From the NCBI GenBank assembly GCA_030684575.1, contig JAUXVD010000012.1, positions 62,001 through 126,000 of the forward strand: a DNA stretch of 64,000 nucleotides. Reading direction: 5' to 3'. This stretch comes from Nitrospirota bacterium (GTDB taxonomy: Bacteria; Nitrospirota; Nitrospiria; Nitrospirales; Nitrospiraceae). Below, one piece after another: positions 15,961 to 23,824 of the stretch; the first letter of the stretch is position 1; every line of letters starts with the position of its first letter. The notes under the pieces are model-generated. The model was not told the DNA's origin. It did no database searches and saw only the letters and a list, made by a program, of their open reading frames with translations. Made by a program: the position numbers and the translations under genes.

Positions 15961-16764
15961 ATGAACACATCACTCATCAAACAGGTGTTAACGATTGCCG
16001 GATCCGATTCTGGCGGTGGTGCCGGCATCCAAGCCGACATCAAAGCCATGTCAGCCAACGGGGTCTATGCCATGTCGGTGATTACGGCGATCACGGCACA
16101 AAATACGGAAGAGGTCACCCAGGTCTTCGAATTACCGACCTCGATCGTCGCGGCGCAAATCGATGCGGTGTTCGACGACTTTGACGTCGCGGCGGTCAAG
16201 ACCGGAATGTTGTCCTCCACGGCCATCGTCGAAGTCGTCGCTAAGCTCCTGAAACCTCAAAATGTCACGAATCTCGTAGTGGACCCGGTCATGATTTCGA
16301 AGACCGGCCAGGCGCTGCTGAAGCCCGAGGCCACCGAGGCCATGAAGACGCTGCTTTTCCCTTTGGCATTGCTCGTTACACCGAATATCCACGAGGCCCA
16401 GCAACTGTCCGGCATCGAGATCACAACCCTCGCAGACGCTCGCCGCGCTGCCAAAGTCATTCATGCCTTCGGCTGCAAGTATGTGCTGATCAAGGGTGGG
16501 CACTTGCTGGCAGAACGAGGCACCGACCTGCTCTATGACGGCCGGTTCTTCAATGTATTTAAAGGGGAGTTCATCGACACCCCCCACACACATGGCACAG
16601 GCTGCACGCTCGCCTCCGCGATCGCGGCCCATCTTGCACGGGACAAATCCATGAACGACGCCGTTCAGACAGCCAAGGCCTATCTCACCGAGGCCATTCG
16701 CCACAGCCTCGCCATCGGCCACGGAACGGGACCCACGAATCACTTCTATTTCCTCCAGTCCTAG
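15961..16764 (+). CDS. thiD: Hydroxymethylpyrimidine/phosphomethylpyrimidine kinase ThiD
   Basis: 267 residues starting MNTSLIKQVLTIAGSDSGGG; the upstream open frame belongs to the preceding gene region. The ribokinase-family motifs of ThiD are complete: TIAGSDSGGGAGIQADIKA, VVDPVMISKTGQALL, the TPNIHEAQ segment and the anion-hole/catalytic HTHGTGCTLASAIAAHLA. It phosphorylates HMP to HMP-P and HMP-PP for thiamin synthesis. A TenA-family salvage gene lies 2.9 kb upstream. The TAG stop abuts the outer end of a family-1 repeat. Confidence 0.93.
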   Translation: MNTSLIKQVLTIAGSDSGGGAGIQADIKAMSANGVYAMSVITAITAQNTEEVTQVFELPTSIVAAQIDAVFDDFDVAAVKTGMLSSTAIVEVVAKLLKPQNVTNLVVDPVMISKTGQALLKPEATEAMKTLLFPLALLVTPNIHEAQQLSGIEITTLADARRAAKVIHAFGCKYVLIKGGHLLAERGTDLLYDGRFFNVFKGEFIDTPHTHGTGCTLASAIAAHLARDKSMNDAVQTAKAYLTEAIRHSLAIGHGTGPTNHFYFLQS

Positions 16765-16889
16765 CAGAATGCTGAAAAAGTCCGCCAGCGTCGTTCTCGG
16801 CTCATCAAAATCCTCAACGTACCCCAAGGGTACGCCTCCGGTTTTGATTCGCCTGCGGCCTTGCTGGACAAACTTTTTGAGCATCCTGC
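16765..16889. repeat. Family-1 palindromic repeat, copy 2
   Basis: Begins on the base after the thiD stop (CAGAATGCTGAAAAAGTCC) and ends ACTTTTTGAGCATCCTGC. The centre carries the apex GTACCCCAAGGGTAC. This copy is in the opposite orientation to copy 3. Arms are complementary in blocks, so the RNA or single strand would fold into one long interrupted hairpin. Confidence 0.9.
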
Positions 16890-16977
16890 GGGAATGTTAT
16901 CCATTGGGCTCACGGATGCAGATGATCACAGCTCTCGGACACCAACATAGTTTTCAGCCTCCTGCCAGGAGAAATTT

Positions 16978-18258
16978 ATGGGTCATTTGACCGCCCGCCC
17001 ACTCACGTTTCTGATCACTGGGTTCGGCTGGCTGCTGCTGTCTTCGCTGGCAGGATTGGCCGTCCTCGTTGGCTTGATCCATGGCACACCGCTGCCCACT
17101 TGGTTCAAACTGGTCCATGTGCATGCCACCCTCATCGGCGGCATCCTGCAACTGATGGTCGGCGGGCTGCTTGCCTCCCTCTCGCATAATTCCCATAGTG
17201 ATCGCACTCCCTCAGATTCCCATCTCGGTCTATTCGCAGCCCTAAACGCCGCCACGGTCGGTTTGCTCGTAGGATTCGGACTCGGAAACATGCAGATCGT
17301 CGGCCTGGCCGGGATTGTCGTACTTGGAGCAGTCGCCTCCATCGCCTCGGTCGCCTGGCAATACCACCGGCAAGGCTCGACCGACCAGGCCAATCCCTCC
17401 TGGCTCTATCGATTCTCACTCATCGCGTTGCTCGGAGGGTTGGCCATCGGCATCGCCATGACCTTTCGAATCATGCCGGAATACTATGCCCATGCGCGCC
17501 TGCTGCACCTGCACATCATTCTGATGGGTTTCGTCACGCTGGGGCTGATCGGCGCCACGCACCGGCTCCTGCCCACGATCTTACATGCCGAACTCTACAG
17601 CCCGCGGCTCGCCCGGCTCGTCATGCGACTGCTTCCCGCCGGCTTCGCCCTCTTGATCGGCGGGTTTATCACCTCGTCCCTCCGCTTCGAACTCGTAGTC
17701 GGGGGACTGCTCGCCCTCACCATTGGCCTCTATGCCTATAACCTCTTACGCACCTGGATCGGCTCAGGCCAGCCTGGAAACGCCGCCTCCGATCACCTCC
17801 TGGTCGCGACATTCTTCCTGGTCCTCACGATGACCCTAGGCGTCCTCGTCGGGGGCAACTTCCTCCCGCAACTACCCGTATTGCCGTTTGGATCATTGCA
17901 CCTCGCAGCCTATGCCCATATGGCTTTCATCGGGTTTATGTTGCAGACCATCTATGGAGGCTTGTCCTATGCCATTCCTGTCATGTTGGCGACTAGCCGT
18001 GTCGCCAGCCGAAAAAAACAGGAGCCCTATCGAGAGCAACTGGCAGCCATCATGGACCGATGGCGAGCCGTTCAGCTGGCCGGGTTGAGCATGGGATCGA
18101 TGGGCTTTGGCGTACTCGCAGCGATGACCTGGAACTTCCCGCTCAATTCACTCCCCATGCAAATCGCCACCTGGGTTACCGTCGGCCTGCTCCTGAGCAG
18201 CCTGGCCCTCTTTACCGCCAAACTCGCCTGGGCCTTCGGGGCTCCTCCCAAAGGTTAA
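16978..18258 (+). CDS. Polytopic membrane protein resembling heme-copper oxidase subunit I
   Basis: 426 residues with about twelve hydrophobic segments and few charges. Paired histidines sit in helices as in heme-binding oxidase subunits: HVHATLIGG at about 47-55, LLHLHIILMGFVTLG at about 174-188, and HLAAYAHMAFIGFM at about 306-320. The pattern recalls the cbb3/NorB branch or NnrS, but the CuB histidine set is not evident, so it may bind heme without being a terminal oxidase. No other oxidase subunit or cytochrome lies alongside. AGGAG precedes the ATG. I infer an inner-membrane heme protein; function open. Confidence 0.6.
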   Translation: MGHLTARPLTFLITGFGWLLLSSLAGLAVLVGLIHGTPLPTWFKLVHVHATLIGGILQLMVGGLLASLSHNSHSDRTPSDSHLGLFAALNAATVGLLVGFGLGNMQIVGLAGIVVLGAVASIASVAWQYHRQGSTDQANPSWLYRFSLIALLGGLAIGIAMTFRIMPEYYAHARLLHLHIILMGFVTLGLIGATHRLLPTILHAELYSPRLARLVMRLLPAGFALLIGGFITSSLRFELVVGGLLALTIGLYAYNLLRTWIGSGQPGNAASDHLLVATFFLVLTMTLGVLVGGNFLPQLPVLPFGSLHLAAYAHMAFIGFMLQTIYGGLSYAIPVMLATSRVASRKKQEPYREQLAAIMDRWRAVQLAGLSMGSMGFGVLAAMTWNFPLNSLPMQIATWVTVGLLLSSLALFTAKLAWAFGAPPKG

Positions 18259-18292
18259 CCGGCTTGCTTCCCCTTTAATAGAACACGGCCCT

Positions 18293-19075
18293 ATGGAAGA
18301 AGCCCTCACATTCCGTGATCGTCATGGTCACCATGTTGCCGCAATCCTAAGCAGGCCAAACGAAGCAACGTCGCGTCTCGCGGTGCTCTGCCACGGGTTT
18401 CTCTCCGGCAAGAACAGCACGACCAACAAAACCTTGACCAGCCTCCTCAATGAACAGGGCCTGGCCACCCTTCGGTTCGACTTTTTCGGTCAAGGAGAGA
18501 GCGACGGACCGTTCGAAGCGATCACGACCACGCTGGCAATCGCACAAACGGAAGCCGCCCTGGACCTGGTGGCCGCCAAGGGATACGACCGAATCGGACT
18601 CGTCGGCTCAAGCTTCGGAGGGCTCGTGGCCATTCTGACGACGGCCCGACGGCAGGACGTCACCTGCTTGGCCCTGAAATGTCCAGTGGTGGACTTTGCG
18701 GAAGAGCTGCGCGTAACATTCGGGCCTGAAGAATTGGCTCGCTGGCAAGCCACAGACACGATTCCGAACATCATGGGCGGGCTCGACCGAGTCCGTTTAC
18801 AGTATGGTTTTTACGAAGACTGCCTCGAACAGATTGCGTATCGGCCGGCTGAACGAATCACCGTGCCCACATTGATCGTTCAGGGTGAGCAGGACGAATG
18901 TGTGCCGCTCCATCAAAGCCGGCGATTGCACGAGGCGCTGGGAGGTCTGAAGCGGCTGGATCTCCTGCCTGGCGCCGATCACCAGTTCACACGCGGGGAA
19001 GATTTTCTCCAGATGACGACTTCGATCAGCGAATGGCTCGTCAGGCATCTCATGACTGAGGACAAGATCGTTTAG
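18293..19075 (+). CDS. Alpha/beta hydrolase (serine aminopeptidase/esterase-like)
   Basis: 260 residues, no signal peptide. Typical elements: LAVLCHGFLSGKNSTT oxyanion loop, LRFDFFGQGESDG, nucleophile elbow GSSFGG at about 104-109, an acidic residue in IVQGEQDECVP and the C-terminal histidine in LPGADHQFTRGED. This resembles cytosolic esterases of the cinnamoyl-ester-hydrolase type. The gene starts 34 bases after the membrane protein and may share its transcript. A perfect hairpin follows it. Substrate unknown. Confidence 0.85.
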   Translation: MEEALTFRDRHGHHVAAILSRPNEATSRLAVLCHGFLSGKNSTTNKTLTSLLNEQGLATLRFDFFGQGESDGPFEAITTTLAIAQTEAALDLVAAKGYDRIGLVGSSFGGLVAILTTARRQDVTCLALKCPVVDFAEELRVTFGPEELARWQATDTIPNIMGGLDRVRLQYGFYEDCLEQIAYRPAERITVPTLIVQGEQDECVPLHQSRRLHEALGGLKRLDLLPGADHQFTRGEDFLQMTTSISEWLVRHLMTEDKIV

Positions 19076-19083
19076 GCTGACTA

Positions 19084-19111
19084 GAGTCGTGCGCAACAAA
19101 TCGCACGACTC
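19084..19111. terminator. Perfect 10-bp hairpin after the hydrolase gene
   Basis: GAGTCGTGCG, 8-base loop, CGCACGACTC, beginning 8 bases after the stop at 19075. It has no U-tract, but position and symmetry suit a transcript end. Confidence 0.6.
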
Positions 19112-19131
19112 CATAGCAAAGGAGCCTCCCG

Positions 19132-19256
19132 CAGGATGCTCAAAAAGTCCGTCCAGCAAGGCCGCAGGCGAATCAAAACCGGAGGCGTACCCTTGGGGTA
19201 CGTTGAGGATTTCGATGAGCCGAGAACGACGCTGGCGGACTTTTTCAGCATCCTAC
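19132..19256. repeat. Family-1 palindromic repeat, copy 3 (best-preserved)
   Basis: GCAGGATGCTCAAAAAGTCC at the left, AGGCGTACCC-TTGGGGTACG at the apex and GGACTTTTTCAGCATCCT at the right. The outer 17-18 bases of the two ends pair with one mismatch. It lies between two plus-strand genes, ending 10 bases before the ATG at 19267, so the next gene's leader is formed by the repeat. Confidence 0.92.
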
Positions 19257-19266
19257 TAAACCGAGC

Positions 19267-19719
19267 ATGATTACCGAAGGTGCCCAACAAGTATTAACTG
19301 TGCTGTATCCCCTCTACAAAGAGGAGGTCTACCGGCGACGTGAACAGATGATGCGGCTCACGGCCTTTGGTTCACTGGGCCTGATTGCCTTGCTCTGTGC
19401 ATTCATCTTCAGTCCACAGAAGGATCGGCTCACGGGCTTCGATGCGCTGGTCCTCGGCATGGCCAGTCTCATCTGGTGCGGGCTGTTCTGCGCATTGATC
19501 TCTCAACAACAGTCCCGACATCGGCTGGCCAAACAAATCCTGATTCAGCTCGAGCAGGCGTTGGGGTTTTACGAAGACGGCCTTTTTGTCGAGAACCATT
19601 CTCTCTATCCGGAAGGGTGGAAGACCGCCTGGCTGGGCGATCGGACTGCGACCCTCTACTTTGTGTCGCTCTGGTCATTGACGGGCCTGTTCCTGCTCTC
19701 GCTCCTCTTCTCTTCATAA
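19267..19719 (+). CDS. Small membrane protein, three transmembrane segments
   Basis: 150 residues. Hydrophobic segments lie at about 31-48, 58-78 and 128-147; between the second and third is a soluble stretch (about 80-120) with LAKQILIQLEQALGFYEDGLF. No known family is recognised. The start at 19267 has no clear ribosome-binding site, and the repeat copy 3 occupies the upstream region, so expression may depend on read-through. Confidence 0.7.
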   Translation: MITEGAQQVLTVLYPLYKEEVYRRREQMMRLTAFGSLGLIALLCAFIFSPQKDRLTGFDALVLGMASLIWCGLFCALISQQQSRHRLAKQILIQLEQALGFYEDGLFVENHSLYPEGWKTAWLGDRTATLYFVSLWSLTGLFLLSLLFSS

Positions 19720-19977
19720 CGCTCGCTCACAGCTCTCACAACATTCAGACCTCCAACTCTGCGCCCTTTCTTGCCGACCCTAGGAAGTTTCTTCCGGCTT
19801 TTCCTTCCTCTCTCTACAGATATACGTGGACACCGCCATCGCACACCGAGAGTTTCCTCGCCAATCAAACGATTTTCACGAAACATGCGGATGAATTCCC
19901 CTGCATGTACGGGGCATACGCTTTGCGTAGCTATCACCATCTGTTCCACCACCGTTCTCACGATAAAGGAAGGTACC

Positions 19978-20925
19978 GTGACACCGGTCCTCACATCGCA
20001 CCCTGCCACATGTATCTTTCTTACCATCACCCTGTTCGCGGGCCTCACGCCCTCGATGGTTATCGCTGCTGAACAAGGGAGGGAAGGCCCGCATAGCCTG
20101 ATTCACCGGCCACAGGCAGCGCGCCCTGCTCTGCGCGCGCCAAGCCGAGAGACCGGGGTCAGACCTCTCAACGATCAACCTCCTCGCCTCACACCCAGGG
20201 CCGAACTGCCGACAGCCTCAGCGCCGCCAACAAGCGCGCCAGTGAAGCATCATCGAAAACTCGCCACGCGCCCAACCATTGTATCGACCGCTATTGCAGC
20301 CCGAGAAACATCGCTCGCCGCAGCCGTGCAAGTGACACGGACAACATCCGATTCCAGCAAGGCGACTGCGCCTCCGGCAACGGCGCCAATAATACAATCG
20401 ACCGCAAGCTCCGTCGCAGGCCCCTCTTCGACTGCTCCTGCGACGGCAGCTCCGAGATCTTCCACGCCATCTCCCTTAGCCAATGCGGCAACTGCCGGTT
20501 CTGTGGCCTCGACTGGAGGCGGTTCAACTTCTTCATCCAGCGGTTCAAGATCGGCAGTGAACCTGCTCAGGACCTCCGCCATTGCGAGCTTACTCCAAGC
20601 TCCCACGCCTGTGGTCGTCGCACCTCCGGCATCCCCGCCCTCTCAAATTCCTCCATCGACGTCTCCTCCAGGTCCATCGACTGGAAACGTGACACTCTCA
20701 TGGACGGCAAATATGGAACCAGACTTGGCAGGCTATAAAGTCTACGTCGGCACAGCGTCAGGCCGATACGATTTCCCTGGATCTCCTTTCATGACAGGAC
20801 TCGTCACGAGGTATACGGTCTCCAACCTTCCAAAGCCCCAAACCTACTTCTTCGCCTTATCCGCCTACGACAATGCCGGGAACGAGAGTGCGCTCTCGGC
20901 GGAAATCAGCAAGAGCCTCTATTAG
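19978..20925 (+). CDS. Secreted protein with Ser/Thr/Pro-rich region and C-terminal fibronectin type III domain
   Basis: The frame is open from 19771, but AAGGAAGG precedes a GTG at 19978, which gives a proper signal peptide (PATCIFLTITLFAGLTPSMV, cut near AA-EQ). About 200 residues of low-complexity Ala/Ser/Thr/Pro sequence follow, then one fibronectin III domain at about 238-315 (VTLSWTANMEPDLAGYKVYV ... TYFFALSAYDNAGNESALS). The product is probably exported and attached by or through the repeat-rich spacer. The TAG stop abuts a family-1 repeat. The start is the least certain point. Confidence 0.7.
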   Translation: MTPVLTSHPATCIFLTITLFAGLTPSMVIAAEQGREGPHSLIHRPQAARPALRAPSRETGVRPLNDQPPRLTPRAELPTASAPPTSAPVKHHRKLATRPTIVSTAIAARETSLAAAVQVTRTTSDSSKATAPPATAPIIQSTASSVAGPSSTAPATAAPRSSTPSPLANAATAGSVASTGGGSTSSSSGSRSAVNLLRTSAIASLLQAPTPVVVAPPASPPSQIPPSTSPPGPSTGNVTLSWTANMEPDLAGYKVYVGTASGRYDFPGSPFMTGLVTRYTVSNLPKPQTYFFALSAYDNAGNESALSAEISKSLY

Positions 20926-21047
20926 CGACCGCTGAAAATCTCCGCCAACTGCGTTCTCGGCTCCCTAAAATCCTCAACGTACCGCAAGGGTACGCTTCCG
21001 GTTTTAGTTCGCCTGCGGCCTTGCTGGTCAGCGATTTTGAGCGATCG
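20926..21047. repeat. Family-1 palindromic repeat, copy 4 (diverged)
   Basis: Starts directly after the TAG at 20923-20925 with CGACCGCTGAAAATCTCCGC and ends near AGCGATTTTGAGCGAT. Apex GTACCGCAAGGGTAC and the inner CCTGCGGCCTTGCTGG match the family. The outer ends have changed together (GCTGAAAAT / ATTTTGAGC), so the stem is kept. Confidence 0.82.
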
Positions 21048-21150
21048 CAATATTCCAGCTCATAGAATATTCGGCAAGCTACTACGATCTCTTCGGGTGA
21101 CCGTTTTGAGCAGCCTATTTTCAGTGGAGATGCGAAGGAGCGTATTCTCT
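21048..21150. other. Spacer between two repeat copies
   Basis: About 100 bases without coding sequence. It includes GACCGTTTTGAGCAGCC, which resembles the outer arm of a family-1 variant, so it may be a third, decayed copy. Confidence 0.4.
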
Positions 21151-21279
21151 GCAGGATGCTCAAATAGACGATCCAACTAGGCCGCAAGGAGTCCGGCGAC
21201 TGAGGCGTACCCTTGGGGTACGTCGCAAGGAGACGGACGACTGAGAACGACGTTGGGCGTCTATTTCAGCATCCTGCTA
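21151..21279. repeat. Family-1 palindromic repeat, copy 5
   Basis: Begins GCAGGATGCTCAAATAGACG and ends CGTCTATTTCAGCATCCTGCTA. The outer arms differ from the consensus (AAATAGACG instead of AAAAAGTCC) but in a compensatory way, so pairing is kept. The last CTA is the stop codon of the minus-strand gene at 21277. Confidence 0.88.
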
Positions 21280-22071
21280 GGAGTGGGCGCAGCGGAAGCC
21301 CGTATAACTATTGCGCGTCTCAGGCAGCAGTTTGAAACGCCCATAGGTGAGAAGATATTTCGGTGCGTCGGACCAGGATCCACCGCGGAGCACTTTAAAT
21401 TGACCTGACTCAGGTCCTTGCGGATTGTGTTCCGGCGAGTGCTCGTAGTAGTTCACACCATACCAATCCTCTACCCATTCCCCGGCGTTCCCGGCCAGTT
21501 GCAAGAGCCCGTATGGACTCTTGCCCTGCCCATAGGACTGCACAGGCATCAAGACCTGGCTATAACTGAACCGCGCACCCAATGCGTAATTCGCCCGTTC
21601 CTTGTTCGGCACCTGATTGCCCCAGGGATACCATCGTCCATCCGTTCCTCGGGCCGACTTTTCCCATTCCGCTTCGGTCGGAAGCCGCTTCCCCCTCCAC
21701 CGGCAATAGGTATCCGCATCAGACCAGTCCACGCCGATCACCGGCCGATCGCCATGCTGGGATGGCTCGACCATATTCCATTGCCACGGGGCTGGGCGAT
21801 TCGTCGCAGCGAGAAAAACTGCGTACTGCGCCGTCGTCACTTCGTGAACGTCGATAACGAACCTGGATAGCCACACGTGATGCGCGGGACGCTCATCTTC
21901 AAGCGCCTGCATTCCATCGACACCCATCGTAAACGGCCCTTCGGGAACCTCGACCATTGGAGTTTCAACAAGAGGCGGCAGCTCCAGGGCCTTCGATCTT
22001 CTCAGCCGATCAAGCTGAGCAATCGTATGAGAATCGAACACGAAAAAGAAAAGGATGGTCAAAACGGTCAT
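21277..22071 (-). CDS. Formylglycine-generating-enzyme (SUMF1/EgtB/PvdO) family protein
   Basis: 264 residues. The FGE-sulfatase domain covers about 40-262: FTMGVDGMQALEDERPAHHV, DVHEVTTAQYAVFL, the signature RLPTEAEWEKSARG, WPYWG-type WYPWGN, and AGNAGEWVEDWYG with LRGGSWSD and the end GFRCAHS. Such domains modify cysteine or bind iron-sulfur-free copper or iron centres in sulfatase maturation, or serve other roles; the active-site cysteine pair of true FGE is not evident. The annotated ATG at 22071 lies inside a family-1 repeat and yields a very short hydrophobic start (TVLTILFFFVF). A GTG about 33 bases downstream (VFDSHTIAQ) is an alternative. Confidence 0.8.
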   Translation of the reverse strand: MTVLTILFFFVFDSHTIAQLDRLRRSKALELPPLVETPMVEVPEGPFTMGVDGMQALEDERPAHHVWLSRFVIDVHEVTTAQYAVFLAATNRPAPWQWNMVEPSQHGDRPVIGVDWSDADTYCRWRGKRLPTEAEWEKSARGTDGRWYPWGNQVPNKERANYALGARFSYSQVLMPVQSYGQGKSPYGLLQLAGNAGEWVEDWYGVNYYEHSPEHNPQGPESGQFKVLRGGSWSDAPKYLLTYGRFKLLPETRNSYTGFRCAHS

Positions 22072-22176
22072 CCAACAAGGCCGGAGCCGAAGGCCACACC
22101 GCAGGCGTACCCTCAGGGGTACGTTGAGGATGTGACCAAGGCGAGAACGCCGTTGGGGACCGTTTTCACCATCCTG
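22052..22176. repeat. Family-1 palindromic repeat, copy 6 (variant arms)
   Basis: AGGATGGTCAAAACGGTC at the left and GACCGTTTTCACCATCCT at the right: all positions that differ from the consensus do so on both sides, so the stem stays nearly perfect. Apex GTACCCTCAGGGGTAC. It overlaps the 5' end of the minus-strand FGE-like gene and ends 4 bases short of the stop of the methyltransferase. Confidence 0.9.
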
Positions 22177-22180
22177 AGGA

Positions 22181-22840
22181 CTAATGGATAAGCCCTCCTA
22201 CGACCCAATGCCGATCATCCGGCACATCGATGATCAACCGCGTCAAATTCATTTGTGCCAATTGTGCACTGATTTCATCTTCGGTGAACGATGCCAGCAG
22301 CGAGTGATAGAAATCTCTCCTCAGAATGTCCGGAGCCTCAGAGGCATACCGATCGACGATCGCCTGCGCCTCTTCCGGCGATTCCGGTCGCAAGAGGTCC
22401 ATCACGAGTACTGGCGAGCCTGGCTTCACAGCCAACCGTATTTTGTGCCAGAACTGCAGCGGGTTCGGCACATGGTGTAACAGGCTATTGGACATGGCGG
22501 CATCGGCCATATTGGCCCCGGCAAGGTCCTGAAATCGTTCGCAGCGGAAGGTGATACGATCGGAGAGGCCCGCTTGCCGTACCATGTCCTCGGCCAACCG
22601 GATCATCGGAGAGGACGCGTCGACCGCAGTAATCCGACAGCCCGGCACCGCGCGAGCCAAACGAATGGGAATATCGCCAGGACCACAACCCAGGTCAAGC
22701 ACATGGCCCGCGGAGAATTCCGGAAAGTATTCACGGAATAGATCGACGAAGCTCTGGTTTTCCTGCGAAAAGTCCGCCGCCGCATAGGCCTGAACCTGCG
22801 CGTCGTCCTCCATCAATTCCGGTTCGAGAGTTCGATTCAT
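22181..22840 (-). CDS. Class I SAM-dependent methyltransferase
   Basis: 219 residues. SAM-binding motif I HVLDLGCGPGDIPIRLA at about 46-62, then acidic loop ITAVDASSPMIRLAEDM, motif II/III SNSLLHHVPNPLQFW and PVLVMDLLRPES. This is a free-standing methyltransferase of the UbiE/Methyltransf_11-25 type, acting on a small molecule or protein that cannot be named. GGGGGGAG precedes the ATG at 22840. It is upstream of the FGE-like gene on the same strand, with a repeat between. Confidence 0.85.
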   Translation of the reverse strand: MNRTLEPELMEDDAQVQAYAAADFSQENQSFVDLFREYFPEFSAGHVLDLGCGPGDIPIRLARAVPGCRITAVDASSPMIRLAEDMVRQAGLSDRITFRCERFQDLAGANMADAAMSNSLLHHVPNPLQFWHKIRLAVKPGSPVLVMDLLRPESPEEAQAIVDRYASEAPDILRRDFYHSLLASFTEDEISAQLAQMNLTRLIIDVPDDRHWVVGGLIH

Positions 22841-22919
22841 CGCTCCCCCCTTGTCGCAACAAGCTTATGGCTGTTCACGCATCTTCACAACCACTCAGCG
22901 ATAGACCCTACTCACTTAC

Positions 22920-22948
22920 TTGACCATGCCCCAACCGCTTGCTATAAA
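22920..22948 (+). promoter_or_regulatory. Strong sigma70-type promoter of the HU gene
   Basis: TTGACC (22920-22925), 17-base spacer, TATAAA (22943-22948), about 54 bases before the GTG start of the HU gene. It is one of the two closest matches to the housekeeping consensus in the window and suits a highly expressed nucleoid protein. Confidence 0.75.
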
Positions 22949-23001
22949 TACTCTCGCAGGATGTTCCTGCACATTCGTGCCAACACCGAAAGGGGAATCT
23001 C

Positions 23002-23274
23002 GTGAATAAATCTGAACTCATTGAAGCCATCGCCAAACATGCCAAACTGTCAAAAGCCTCAGCAGGCAGAGCGCTGGAAGGGGCCTTGTCTGCGATCAAA
23101 GGCAGCCTCAAGAAAAAGCACAGCGTATCCCTGGTCGGATTTGGCACCTTCAAAGTCAGCAACCGCGCCGCTCGCATCGGACGTAATCCTCGAACCGGCA
23201 AAGCGATCAAAATCAAGGCAGCCAAAGTTCCGAAATTCAGACCCGGCAAGGCGCTCAAAGATTCCGTCAACTAG
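23002..23274 (+). CDS. HU-family DNA-binding protein
   Basis: 90 residues, the standard HU/IHF length, with [20 protein letters not shown] at the N-terminus and the DNA-binding arm signature [21 protein letters not shown] at about 47-67. It dimerises and bends DNA in the nucleoid. The start codon is GTG, preceded by GAAAGGGGA. Its own promoter lies upstream and a perfect hairpin downstream, so it is a single-gene unit. HU versus IHF subunit cannot be settled by eye; the basic C-terminus favours HU. Confidence 0.93.
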   Translation: MNKSELIEAIAKHAKLSKASAGRALEGALSAIKGSLKKKHSVSLVGFGTFKVSNRAARIGRNPRTGKAIKIKAAKVPKFRPGKALKDSVN

Positions 23275-23300
23275 CCATTTCCAGGACTCACCGAGCATTC

Positions 23301-23327
23301 AGCCCTCAGCGGTACTCGCTGAGGGCT
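23301..23327. terminator. Perfect 11-bp hairpin between the convergent HU and MOSC genes
   Basis: AGCCCTCAGCG, loop GTACT, CGCTGAGGGCT. It lies 27 bases after the HU stop and just before the end of the minus-strand MOSC gene at 23333, so it can serve both strands. There is no U-tract on either side. Confidence 0.65.
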
Positions 23328-23332
23328 GGGAA

Positions 23333-23824
23333 CTATGCGGTCTTCTCAATCTTGACCCGATCCCCCGATCTCACCAGCCCCTCACGCAATACCTTGGCAT
23401 AGACCCGGCTCCAGCCTGGATGCTTTTTCTGCGAGATGCGTTGATAGTCTCCCTCGCGGAACCATGGCGCATTGTGACTACAGGGGACCGTGTAGCTCTT
23501 CACTTCAAGCTGAACCTCAGGCCCAACGGATAACTGCACGCCAGGCCGAATGAGCCCCCATTCCAATCCCGCGAGCGTCAGGTTCTCCCCCGACGACCCC
23601 GCGTGAATCGGATGACCTTCGCGCTGAAGCCGTTCGAGTAATTCAAGCGAGTAGAGACAGACGGCTCGATCCGGCCCACCATGTACTTGCAGATTTCGTT
23701 GCCGGTCGCCCTCTACACCCCGCTCTGTCACCTTCGCTTCATCAATCGGCTTCTTCGGCACACCGCCGTCAGAGACGCTGATCTGATGCAGATGAGGATA
23801 GGACGGTCGTCCGGATACGGTCAT
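23333..23824 (-). CDS. MOSC-domain protein
   Basis: 163 residues, the length of a stand-alone MOSC domain. Conserved elements: GVEGDRQRNLQVHGGPDRAV, NLTLAGLEWGLIRPG and the conserved cysteine in SYTVPCSHNAPWF. MOSC domains bind molybdenum cofactor sulfur or act on N-hydroxylated substrates; YiiM-type stand-alone members reduce such compounds. Its ATG overlaps the prmA stop by four bases (ATGA), so the two are translationally coupled. Confidence 0.87.
   Translation of the reverse strand: MTVSGRPSYPHLHQISVSDGGVPKKPIDEAKVTERGVEGDRQRNLQVHGGPDRAVCLYSLELLERLQREGHPIHAGSSGENLTLAGLEWGLIRPGVQLSVGPEVQLEVKSYTVPCSHNAPWFREGDYQRISQKKHPGWSRVYAKVLREGLVRSGDRVKIEKTA

Noticed and set aside
16769-16990. Open frames such as MLKKSASVVLGSSKSSTYP.. 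at several places (16769, 19081, 60429)
   Set aside because: They are translations of the family-1 repeat, seen in either strand at several copies with no ribosome-binding site; not genes.
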